Source: Syngnathus acus
Taxonomy: Eukaryota > Chordata > Actinopteri > Syngnathiformes > Syngnathidae
Assembly: GCF_901709675.1 (NCBI RefSeq)
Contig: NC_051105.1
Coordinates: 7,992,104 to 8,056,103, forward strand
Direction: 5' to 3'
Length of the DNA: 64,000 nt
Position numbers and translations under genes: made by a program. The notes under the pieces were generated by a model, which made no database searches, was not told the DNA's origin, and saw only the letters and a program-made list of their open reading frames with translations. Shown one piece after another: positions 35,746 to 47,242 of this stretch (positions within the stretch are counted from its first letter, which is position 1; each line of letters starts with the position of its first letter).

Positions 35746-38700
35746 TCATTCTATTTTAAGGCTCTTTTTAAAATAAATTGTATATTTTAGTTGTAGGCGA
35801 CTTTCTATGTTGTTAAAGCAGTTATACAACAACCACTTCATGGTGTAAGTGAGCTCCGTTTGTTCACCAAAGATGAGCTGGATCTCTTCCTGGGCATGCT
35901 TCGGATTCGAGGAGCCGTGCACGGAGTTACGGAGGACGTCGGAACCCAAGCGGGCCCTCAGAGAGTCAGGGAACTCCCTCTTTGCCCAGTCGGGATCTGT
36001 GGGACCCATGGCGGCCCTCCACTCCTCCACTGCATTTTCCTTTTCCAGGACCATCATCACACAGGGACCACTGACACGAGAAGACACGGTGGTCAATTAT
36101 GTAATATTTAGACCAAATAACACGACTGATCGAGTCTTCCTATGACTTGGAAATCTAGAAAATGTGGACGACAGTCTGAAACACCATCGGATAGAGGCAC
36201 TTCTCCAAAAATGCCGACGTCCCTAGTCTTATGTCAAAGCTAGAAGGTAAGCAGAGCTGCATTAATGACTTTTTTTTTTTTTTTAAATAATTTTAAGACA
36301 GTGCTATACAATCATTGTTGTCACATTAAAGTAACTGCGTAGTGTTTAAAATTGTGGGTAAAAAAAAATCAGTCAAACAAGTCCATGTATCGGGCACCAC
36401 ATGAACTTCAAAGTGATATTGAGGGGATGTGACGCCAAAGTCTGAAGTGCTTTGTGCTCACAGCCTTCGGTCCGTTCTATTCGAGCCGTTGTGTAATAGC
36501 TAAGTGAATGCAGCACGAGATGGTCATTGAAGCAGAAGATGATTCCACAACTTAAAATGTGTTGTTTAAAACAAACATGATAGATAGACTTTGTGGCTGT
36601 TTGCCTGAGGCGAGCTGCTGATCATAAAAGAGCTTAAAAATTTGTTGGGACAGGGCCAAGTGCCCCCTTTGGTGGTGTTGATTGTGGGTGGGGGGGTTCA
36701 ACTAACCTACACATGAACTCCACCAGCTGGTTGAAAAAAGGCCGCTCCCTTTGCTCCTTGCAAAATTCTTCTGCCTTCTCCTTGGAGAGAAGCTTCTCCT
36801 CCATTCGCGTGATGGAGAACCCTCTGTTGCGGATCTCCTCCAAAATTGTGTCTGTAGGGGAGGAAATAATCATCTTCTATAAACCCACAAGCAATGTGAC
36901 TTTCTTTTTATTAATGCTCAACCTTTGTGTTTGTCCACGCCGTCTGGTTTGATGACAGCCAGTGTTTGCTGCATGGGGAAGAAGAAGCTGATTTCCCTTG
37001 AGGCCTCCTCAGTAGACCCACTTCCATGCAGCTGGTTGACCGGATCTCCTTCTACATAATAACGGGCCCTGAGACTACAAGTCACACAGGAGGCAGCATC
37101 ACGGTTACAATCAAGTCATTGTTTGTTACAGCATAAGGAAGACATTGCAGACATTGCGATCTCACCATTCAGGCTCCTCCTCAGCGGCTTTTTTGAGATC
37201 AGAAGGACCAAGCATGTTCTTCCAGTGTTGTACAGCATCTTGTCTGGTAAGGACCAAAGCAAGCACCCGCCCTCTATGGACATGCACGCGGTGAGTCAAC
37301 ACTTTCTCAATATTGGCCACCTTTGTGCTCCAGTTACCTCGTCATGCTTTGTAGCAGTTCAAGGAAGTAGTCGTCCTCGTTGCAGTGGACGTAAAACTCT
37401 TTAACTTGCTCTTCTATCAACATCACTTCTCTTTGGAGTGACACTTTGAAGCCTGACTTGTTAATATGGGTCAGAATTTCCTCTAAAGAGACCACACATA
37501 TCAAATATGTTCTTGTATCAGTGCTGTAAAAACAAAAGATGTTCATGTTTTGGACAGCAAAAAAAGTTTTACTTAAAATCATCGGCCATTTTCAATATTG
37601 TGTACATTGAACCTTGTCGTTGGCTTTTTAAGGCGGGGCCTGATCTGGTGAGTGACGTGGGTGTCAGTGAATGACAGTTTGTGGTTTAGTGTGATGTATA
37701 GGTGCAATTGCATTTTATATAACAACCACCTTAGTAGTTGCAAGCACATGAATATTTGGCCCGGACCCCACCTCTGTTTTCCCTGGCAACGTCAGGCCGG
37801 ATGAGAGCCAACGTCCTCTCCGCAGGCTCTTCCCTTGCATCCTGCGCCTTTCCCGAGGCTGTGCTGAAGTCAGGGAAGAAGAAGGCAAGCTCCCTGCCGG
37901 CCCCATCCCTGTCCTCGCTGCCATGCACAGCGTTGAACAGCGTGCGCGTGCCGTATTGCGCCCGCAAGCTGCCGGCACCCGGGATGGGGGGAAGGGGAAT
38001 AAGAGAAGAGCAGATGGTGGCTCGGCTGGTGGTGGAACCGCCACACGTATGGGTGTGTCTTATAGAGCAGACGGATCCTTTTCAAGTGTGCAAGGCTGAC
38101 ATTCTTCTATACCGGTGCATGTACTGTCTAGTTGTAGATTGTGATATTGTTTCCCAACCTTTAATTGAGCCAAATATTTTTCCTCGAAAAACCTCATGGC
38201 ACAGCAGCAAACCAAAAATATCACAAATATTATGTGGTCTTGTTTTCCTTCACTATTTATGTATAGTACTTTATTTGTCGTAAATAATTTTGGGACCAGT
38301 TTATTGAAATTTTCTGTGGTGCAGTTCAACACAATTGTCTCCATTTTACCTCTCTGGCTTTTCTCGCTTGGCTTCTTCGATGTTTGCAGGGCCAATGAAG
38401 CTGAGCCAATCTTGCACCACGTCAGATGACTCCTCGAGACGAGAGAGCACCAGAATGTGCGAGGGCCCGCTGGACATGAACTGCACCAGGTCTTCGAAAC
38501 AATCCTACAGGTCAACACACACAATATTTATATAATATATTTATGTCTCATAAACCCAAATCTACCGTCTCAAGAAATTGGATGACTTAAACAATTGAAT
38601 AAATAATATAGAAAGTAGGTCACAGGTAAGTCTTCTGATAAGTATTATTTTGATGGGATTAATCTGTTGTCCTAGAATGTAACATTTTGAACTGAATTAC

Positions 38701-40676
38701 TATCAAACTTAGTCTAAATCACTGAACTGTATCAGTATATTGTGTAACTCAGCCGTTCAAGAAAAAGATGCCTGTTTATCCTCTTTCTGCCATATTTCGT
38801 AATTTTTAAATCTCTCAAGATTTCATCGATTTACAAATTGCCCACAAAGCAAAATGATTCTGCTGATCCAGCAGATGGATTTAATCCCTTTACTGTAAAT
38901 ACGTACCTCCTGTCGATGCAGACGGATTGAAGGATTTAAGATTTCACTCCCATGTGAATATTACTTTAAGAATTCATATCAACCAATATCATCCTTAGTT
39001 TTTCCCGTGTAGAATTTGCTGAAGTGGACACTAACATGAGTGTGTGTACACAGTGGATATTGGATTAGATGGTAATCAATACGCACTCCATTTGCCTCTA
39101 CAGTTTCTGCATCATACTGTACATGTTTGGGAATTATACTCTCCCGTACCTCTGAGTCTTTGTGCTGGTAAAATTCTCGCGCTTGGGTCTCGCTCAACGT
39201 CCGTTCGTCTTGGGCCAGGATCTCAAATCCTGCGTCTTGTATCTAGTTGGCGACGTGAAAATTAATTTCTTACAAATAACACGCGAGGTTGGAGAATCAT
39301 GATACCTGTGTACCTTCATAATGATTTCATTAGCCTTGCCATGAGCAACAGCATCTGGTTTGATGATGGCAACGGTGTAGGACTTAGTGGCAGGAACTGC
39401 GATTGGAGAGATCAACAACAGCCGATGATAAGAATTGTTGCGGTTAAGACATTAATTCGCATTGTTGTCTGTGCAAGGAGATAAAAACAAGTGTATTATT
39501 TCCACAGCACCTATTATTCTTTCTCCATCCTCTGAATAGTGATGAGCCTCCTGCTCTTCTATCTTCTCATCATCTGGGAGGTCATTATCGACAACCTGAA
39601 AGTTACACTACGTAATTAGCAGGAGTCAAACCCTAGAGGTGGTGTACTCAATCCATTCCTCAATCTCATACACATCCCCAGTGAGTATGAGAAAATGAAT
39701 TTTGAATCCAATTAAATTCTGGGTTGACTAGAGTTTCACTGAGTGTTGCGGCTGACTTTTTACCACTTTACGTTGACCGCCGTGCTCCAGCATTAACTTC
39801 TCCTTGGCCAGTTGGTCTACGATCATCCTCTGAAGGAGGGGTGCGTTGGCCCCTCGCAGCACAGCCACTAGCTCGCCACCCTGGAACAGTCAATATAAGG
39901 AGCCCACCGTTCGTTGATTTTGAGCCTTCGATGAACCTAAAAAGTATGCTTTTGAAATGGGGGCAAACAAATGGAACACCGAGTCTGACTCACCCCATAG
40001 AACAGGAAGGTGGGCTCACATTTCCCTCGATATTTCTCCAGAGCATCAATGCTGTCTGCCTCAGCCTGTAAACACGCACACTCAATCTTAGACGTTCTAA
40101 TGTGAATTGTTGAAAGCATTTTGCAAAGTATCATCCAAGGACCACAGATTTTTTTATTTAATTTTATATCCAGAAATATTTATTGCACTGCTTACTGTGG
40201 CGAAATGTAACAGGTCGTCACCGAGTTCATTGTTGATTTTTCGTAGGAGGCTGATCACTGCTCGACAGGGACCACACCACTGCTGATACACGTCCACCAC
40301 TGAGGAGACAAGAGGAGGGATGCAGTTTTCGCAGTTACCACGAGAGGTCGTAAGAGTACAATTAATTACAGTTCAATCAGCCGACACGTGCGTTAACGAC
40401 CTCCCTCAAATTTGCATTGCTCACAATACATAGATTTTAATAAAGTTTGGTGTGTATGCAGCGCTTACCCGTTAAACCCTTTGTTGCAAGAACCTCCTCC
40501 CATTGCTCTCGGTTTGTGGCGGAAGCCTGAAGTGGAAAAGGGCGAAATATTATCTGAAGAATGGAACTACTCACCATGGCAGTAAGTGCAACCTTTTTTT
40601 AGTTTGTGTCTATTGAAATAAATAAATACCCTGATCGTCATACCTGCAAATTAGTTTCTTTCTTCTTACCAGCCAT
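35746..40676 (-). CDS. nme8: Nme8 (thioredoxin domain-containing 3; Trx plus three NDK modules), complete, 15 exons
   Basis: NME8/NME9 proteins are axonemal (sperm tail and motile cilia) thioredoxin-NDK fusions; human NME8 is tied to ciliary dyskinesia. Exons: 40676-40644, 40526-40469, 40299-40196, 40065-39994, 39880-39764, 39595-39511, 39396-39314, 39242-39150, 38504-38350, 37968-37772, 37482-37338, 37273-37166, 37074-36923, 36851-36707, 36070-35746; all phases agree, 623 aa (human NME8 588). Thioredoxin domain 1-130 with redox site WCGPC at 38-42, an acidic linker, then three NDK modules beginning [16 protein letters not shown] and LAVIKPDG. Each keeps the active-site histidine: NAVHGS (H282), NQLHGS (H433) and NSVHGS (H567). 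Trx and module 1 resemble human NME9 closely, but three modules make it an NME8-type protein; the name is therefore less certain than the family. The last 25 or so residues (MKWLLYNC... to the end) look like read-through of AT-rich DNA and have no human counterpart. Confidence 0.88.
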
Positions 40677-40815
40677 TGCAGTCAACCCAGAGACAATATG
40701 TACAGTATACTGAACTGAATATGTGCGTGTGTCTAAAAGTGAAAAAAGTACACTGAAAAAGCGTAAAATGCATGCGTAAAAGCCAATACAACGTGTTGCT
40801 GTCGCTGGGCATTCG

Positions 40816-40828
40816 GTTGCTTGGCAAC
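40816..40828 (-). promoter_or_regulatory. nme8: RFX X-box upstream of nme8
   Basis: GTTGCTTGGCAAC is a dyad with perfect GTTGC/GCAAC half-sites, 140 bases before the nme8 start codon. RFX factors drive ciliary genes through such sites near the promoter, which matches the expected axonemal role of the gene. Confidence 0.6.
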
Positions 40829-41007
40829 GAGTCCCCCGTTTCCGTCGCCATGACAAAAAGCTTTAAAAATAAAAAATTGCATTAATAAAAGTCGAGTTAT
40901 TATTCTGACCCTTTTCCCCCCCCTCAACTTTTAGCAGAGAAAGGACCAAATGCATAAATACTGTAAAAAGAATACCGTGTGGAATTACACATCCAATATA
41001 CTTAATA

Positions 41008-41023
41008 GCCACCAGAGGGCTCA
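41008..41023 (+). promoter_or_regulatory. CTCF-like motif at the edge of the gene-poor region
   Basis: GCCACCAGAGGGCTCA matches the CTCF core well (CCACCAGAGGGC). It lies about 330 bases upstream of nme8, just where the gene cluster gives way to 23 kb without genes. Confidence 0.5.
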
Positions 41024-44000
41024 CTTGTTCAAAAAAAACGTTCAACAGCCAAACCATATAAGGCACACGAATAAGACGATGATAAATAATGCTCAGATTT
41101 GATTAAGACTATCATGGAGGCTTGCCCTTTAATTTATCACTGTTTATTGATATGCTTGAGCTTTGTACTGCACTGCATCATACTGAGCGTTTTCAAATGT
41201 ATTGGCCCTCTCAGAGAGGTAAATAAAGTAACAATGCTGTTTGCTTACAGACCTGAGTAACAGTTGGTCTCTCAAGGTCGTAGTCATCATTTCAATCAGC
41301 ATCGACGACACGGGGAAAGCAAGCGGTTTCAAGTGCAATTAATAATTTATCACAAATAGGCCCTGATAGGAAGTGGGTCACCTCGGGAAACAGTGCTTAT
41401 GAATTAGGTGCTTGTGATGTGGAGACTTGCCTGGAGCTTAGACACTGAAGGTGGTGATGTAGCGTACTGCTCTGATGTCTATTTGAGAAATGGATTGGAG
41501 GAGGGTCATGCCGGGGTGCCACTTGACTGACAGCTGATGGAGAAACAACTCGCATGGCAGTGATGGACAGGAAAGGCCTGGTTGCCATTTTAGGAATGAA
41601 GTCAGTCAGCTGCCAGAGCGTTTGGGATGTAGTAAAATTGTGACTTTGTGTGCGGGAAAATCATCTGTGTGTGCGCAAGTGTGAAGCTTCACAACACTCG
41701 TCCCCTTCAATGTAGGTCACTTGTTGTACAAGCAAAACCTACAAGGCCTAATTAGCGCTTGTGTTGTCTCCTTCGTGTTGACACTTATATTTTCTTGAAT
41801 AAAGTCTTGTCGAGATGCCTCAGGCAGAATTAGCTCATTTTGCTAAATGAGATCTAGTGTGAAATACTACCAACCAAAATAACTCTGTATCACAACCTTC
41901 AATATCAATCTGCTTTACTAAAAGTTAAGGGTACATTTGCAATTTCTTGAATTTTTGTGATATATTTTTTCAATATACTACATTGGGTTGTTTACTTTTG
42001 CACATGTATGATGTTATGTTAAAACTCTTGTTTGTATGATGAAGCTTTTATGATGGCAACATATTGAGAGTTCATAAATTGAATTGCCAAAAAGCACCGA
42101 GCAGTTCGAGGGTACAGTCGAGCAATTTCCCCGATTGCAGTTTTTGACTTTTGAGGTTGTGCTTGAGTTACTTGCCATTTCAAAGCAGCTATTGTTTTAA
42201 AATACAGCCAAGAGAGTATCTCTAAAATGTCCTCTTTTTTTCTCTACTAATTAGTACCCTACATGAAATCTGACATCCAACTAAATTCTCATGTGAGCGG
42301 AACTGGCCAAAGAGCTAGCAGATCAACTCACTTGAATGCCTAATTCACATGAATTTCAATGACCTGCTGCACTTAAAATGTTCAACTCTACTGCCTCAAC
42401 CTCGGGGGGGATGTCACACTGAAGTATCTTTTGAACTCGCGCAATTTCAAGTGTTCTCTAAGTGCTACATCCTTATGTAAAGTGACAATTAAAAACATTT
42501 TTTTTTTATGCATAGCACTGAAAAAGGCACGTATTTTTAGTGATCCTGTATCTTCTGTGCTCAGACCAATAATTCAGTCGGCTGAGCTGCACTAATTGCA
42601 ATCAATCGCGAAAACAAAGTAGTAAATGGGTTCTTTTAACTATCGTCAGTCAAGACATTGTGCTTCAGATCCATAATCTAATTAGTCAAGCAGAGAGCTG
42701 CAGTCTTTGAATTAGCTCAATTAGCTTAGCTTGTGTGTTTAGTCATTTTACACTGAATGATTGGCTAGCAGTCCAGACGTGTCTTTTTTTTCTGATTCCA
42801 GTGTAATATTTTTAAGCCATTCACATAGTGACAAGCCTTTGAGAATCCATCAAGTGTAACCATGCCTCAAAGTAGTCGACGCGTTTCAAATGAAAGAGGT
42901 GTGAGTCCAACAGGGCTTCACTGCTGACCTTAGCTGAAAGCGCAGCGAGTCTTTGCCCAAGGCCGTGTAGCCCACTTTGAAGTTCTTTGCTTGAAGTCGT
43001 GTTCCCTGCTAACTCTAAAGCTTTCTGGGCTCCATCACAAGTCATCACAATCTCTCAAAGGGCCTCTGGTCGTCATGTGGACGTGCAAAAATCACTTAGC
43101 ATCACCCCGAGTGGATTGCGTTAATCTAAGGAGCGGAGGAAGAGAATTTGACGCTCGGTGCTGAAGATTAGCTTCCATTTGCACATCTGAGCTATGAAAT
43201 GGAAACCTCACTGTGCAACTCATTGTGATTACGTTTTGTCTCACAGGGGACCTCATGTTATTATCCAATGGTAAACGTTGGGCAGAAATCCCATATGACA
43301 TTCAGTGATTAGCTAATTTCTTTTCTACCCATTTGTTCACCATCAAAGGAAATGTCAAACTGCCCATTAAAAGACTTCACAATCGGCACTAGTTAAACTC
43401 GAAGGGCATCCGGTTAAACACAGGCATGTCCGTTGGTCATGTTTGTTGCACAAATTCTTTTTTTTTTTAACAGCGAAATGAAGTCTGTGTTGCATAGTTC
43501 AAATAATAACAAGTTCCAGAGGGGGAAATAGATTTGTCAGTAGGGAAACTTAATTTTGGCAAGTGTGGATTTAGATCCATCTAGGAGGATTTTTTCTTGC
43601 TGTTGAGAGCTAGAAAGTTCACACTAAAAGGATTGAATTCAGTGAGCTGCTCTGTAAAATGGGACGTTGGGGGAGAGTTGGATTTGCTGGAGAGGTAGAA
43701 GTGGTAGCTGTGAAAACTGATCTTGTATTTGTGGAAGAGGTTGCAGATGGGAATGAGTTAGTATGGAATAAAGTGGACTCGGAACAGAGCCCTGGGGCAC
43801 ACCTTTGGTGACAGCGGACCCGTGGGAGGTGAATTATTTAAGATGAATGACTTGTGCGGACAGAAAAATTGGATTGAAACATGTTTAGAGGAATGCGGGC
43901 GATGCCGATGGAGGTTTGTCTGGTTTACTGTGGAGCTTATTATTTTTCCAAGAGGGCACTGTTGCCTTAATGTTGAAACCCCTTACAAACACACACACAG

Positions 44001-46860
44001 GCCAAAAATAGGGGAAACCCTGCACTTGCAGTACGCCGGTTGCATTCTTATCAGCACTTCCAGGCTGAGAAACAATATCTGTATGCGATACAGCAATGGA
44101 ATTCAGAATACGAGTTGATTTTTATTTTTCTGGCAGTCACACAGTGTATTGTGTTGTCACACCGAAAACAATGGCTTTGCCATCTGACTTTTTCCTCGCT
44201 TGTGTCCCAACAGTGGCAGGCAGCTATAGCGTTGCCGTGTTGCTTGTTGAGAAAGTTCTAAACTAGTCACAATCCCCTTTACCCTTTACCTGCCAGCAGC
44301 CTATAAATATCAAGACAGGCAGACAAGAGTGTGTGAGTGCCCCTGAATTCCTGAAAAGATTGAGAGGGGGCTGGTTTGGTCCCTTATTGCTGCATTGATG
44401 GATATAACTTAAAGCGTGACGGGTGTTAGCCAAAGGCGGTTGAGATGGAGCTAGGAGAGACACTGACAGGCAGCCATGTTGACTATCAGTGTGGGGGGAG
44501 CTCCAAGCAAATCTCCTCCTCTCCACCCATCTCCTTCTCCCTGACAAGCAACTGTGGCAATGACAGGAAGCCAGAGTAGAGGAAGTCATCTGCATCTAAA
44601 TAAAGGCCGCCAATGGCTTTGTCAGAGCCCATTAAGCAAAGTGCCGAGTATGAAAAATATCTCCCACTCGTGTATACAAATGAGCCTGAAGCATACATTT
44701 TTTTTTCTTTGTTTCTGTCTCTGTGTCTCTTCAAATGAGCAATTTGGTTACTGGAGCAGGATTTCCTTTAAATGTAATTTTTATTTTTTTATTGGGCTTT
44801 GCATTACAGTAAATGCCTCTTATTTAACACCATCAGGACCACGTAGACAACCTTTTTTGTTTTGTTGGACCATAACATTTCCTCATATGTGTTTGAAAGA
44901 TTTTGCTCCGGTCCAGTGTTCCAGCTCTTTTTTTTTTTTTTTGCTGATTCTTCCCTCATTTAAGGAGTTGGACCGTAACTGCAAGGCATCATTAGAGGCA
45001 GGCTTCTGTCAGCGTTGACGAAGCGCCGGGTTAATTGCTACATTCACCCGTGCTGGCTCTTCAGCTCAGCTACCTGCACAAAACCTCATTTCACAGCTGT
45101 GAAACTCCCTCTTCTTCTTAAGCTGCAACCAGAAGGCTTTACATTTTAATGAATTTCTTTGCGTGAACATTTTTAGTAACATATTCATAAAAACAGGTAT
45201 GGTCTAAGCCCAAGTAATGTAAAAAAAAACCCACTTTTTACATCCAATATTGATAAATTGTCATCAAAATGGCCCTTTTTGATCAGCTTTTGTTGCCAAC
45301 AAATAATTGCAATTGCATAGCGCCGGTAACATCGTCAACAAAACTCCGGGTTGGCCAAAGATGCACGGTGACCGTTCAAAGTGATTCATTCATTAGCATA
45401 TGAGAACCCCGAAAAAAAAACGGTGGCAGCAGCTGAGGGCAAAGTGAAACCTGATAAGTGATCCTCAGCGCCACGTCTAATTGGTTTTGTGTCAGAGTTG
45501 TGAGGAAAAATGGGCCTGATTGAAAAGTCTGTTGATTAGCAGGCATGTGGTCTTCAGGGCATTCAGGTGTAAATATCCTTTGGACAGCCAGCACTAATTA
45601 TTTCAGATTACAAGCCACTTCCATTGCCATTTTTCTTTTTCTGCTCATTCCAGCCTGTATATACACCTCTTTGTGTCGGTATTGCGCCCTAAAACAGAAC
45701 TGCAATCATTTTAACCTTTTTTATTTGGAAAAGATGACTTTTTGGGGAGGCGGCTCGGGTGTCATTTATTCTCATTCTTTTCAGCTCTCTGCAAGGACTC
45801 CTAAGTCTTCCTTTTGAATAGCGGGAGCTGATTTATGACTGCCAGGCATATGTGGCCATGACCAGTGCACATGAATGCAATTTGAATAAAGCTATGTTTT
45901 TCATAGACTTTTCTGATCCTGAAAGAACATCCAAGGTCTCGGTTTGTGAAGCCAACTAATTATTTGCGGTTGTTCCACGAAGCGCAGAGGTTCACAGGTC
46001 TTGTTTATATTTCCGTATTAGTTTTGTTGCGTTAAGTTAGTCGATTCATGTTTTGTGTTCTGGTTTCTTCTTGTGTAAACCCTTAGGAAGATGTCAGACA
46101 TTTGAAGTGTCCTTGCTTGGACTCAGCTGAACAATCAGCAAAGCTTGTTTTGCCAAAACACATCCAATCGTATATTTCAATGGCGCCTGATCTATGTTCA
46201 TCTAAATATTGGAGCCTAGCTTAGTGACACTAAATGAGATGGAAGCATAATAATGTATAGACACTATTTCTCTGCATTTGTGCAGATTTGTAGTCTTTTT
46301 TTTTTTTTTTTTTCCTCATACCGCCTTCAATAAAGAAGTCGAAAGAGGTTATACTAGCCCCAGACCACGCTTAAGCTTATAAGCTAACCATTGCGATGCT
46401 AAGCCCATAAGTCTATGGTAGGTGGTCTTATTAGCACATCAGGGGACTATTAGCTTGCTGGGCGTAATTGTTCAAAGGCTTCCGATGAGTGTTGTTCTCA
46501 TTTTGTGAAGTTTTGATGTGGCAGAATTCGAGTGTGTTGCCTCGGGGGTTTGCTCCGTGATTATTAGGCTGCCCAAAAGTGATCCTGTTCAAACGTGAGA
46601 TCTAATCATCTTGGCTGGCTGGTGGCCGTCGCAGAAGAAGCAACGTGTTGTCACTTGGAACTGTGAATGAAATGAACCGTGAAAGTGAACTCATTGCTCT
46701 TCCTTTACAATCAAGATGAGGTGCGAATCCCCGCACCTCCATCTTGCCCGAGCACTAAGTGAAGGGCGGTTAGCATGGGCGTACTATTCAAGTCACCGCT
46801 ATTCTGGTCTTGGTGGCTTGCCAGTGTTGTGGTTGCTGCAAATGGGCTGGCAGCAGTGTG
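41024..46860. other. Gene-poor DNA, part 1
   Basis: No supported exon. Most is AT-rich. Two blocks look like candidate conserved elements by their even composition and homeodomain-type words: 42,590-42,760 (CTAATTAG, AATTAGCTCAATTAGCTTAG) and 44,440-44,740 (between AT-rich flanks). Long T runs occur at 44,929-44,942 and 46,296-46,313. Confidence 0.4.
46296..46313. repeat. Poly(T) tract, 18 bases
   Basis: An uninterrupted T run without a recognisable element attached. Confidence 0.85.
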
Positions 46861-46900
46861 CATGGAGCAGACTCCACTGAGGCTTGGGCATCTGCTGCTG

Positions 46901-46925
46901 ATGCATGCAGCTAGCCTGCATGCAT
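46901..46925. repeat. Perfect inverted repeat, 10-bp arms
   Basis: ATGCATGCAG and CTGCATGCAT enclose a 5-base centre, CTAGC. The sequence can form a short hairpin or cruciform. The arms also repeat ATGCAT, a POU/octamer-like word. Confidence 0.7.
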
Positions 46926-47222
46926 TATTCAACACCTGAATGCAGTCAAAATGATGTGCCTGACTCATATTTTTAAGGATGGGCTGCCACCGTAGACCCT
47001 CACTGTCAAACCGTCCCTTCAACAAGGCTGCCCGTCCGTCATCACCAGAAAGGGAGACTTCACATTTTCATATGGAAGATACAGTAACCCCAACCCCCCT
47101 CCATCGCTCCGTAGCCTTTATGGCATTTAAACACACTAAAATTTAAATTATACACACTTATTGAGAGCAGGAGCAATGGATCACACAAAGATTTTGTGTA
47201 AACAGTGTAAATATCTAACGAG

Positions 47223-47242
47223 CCCACCATCTAGTGGTCAGC
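47223..47242 (-). promoter_or_regulatory. CTCF-like motif, reverse orientation
   Basis: Read on the minus strand the core is GACCACTAGATGGTGGGC, a good CTCF match. It faces the plus-strand site at 41,008, with 6.2 kb between them. Confidence 0.45.

Noticed and set aside
37738-38283. Plus-strand frame of 181 codons
   Set aside because: It overlaps nme8 exon 10 in antisense and runs on into intron; not a gene.
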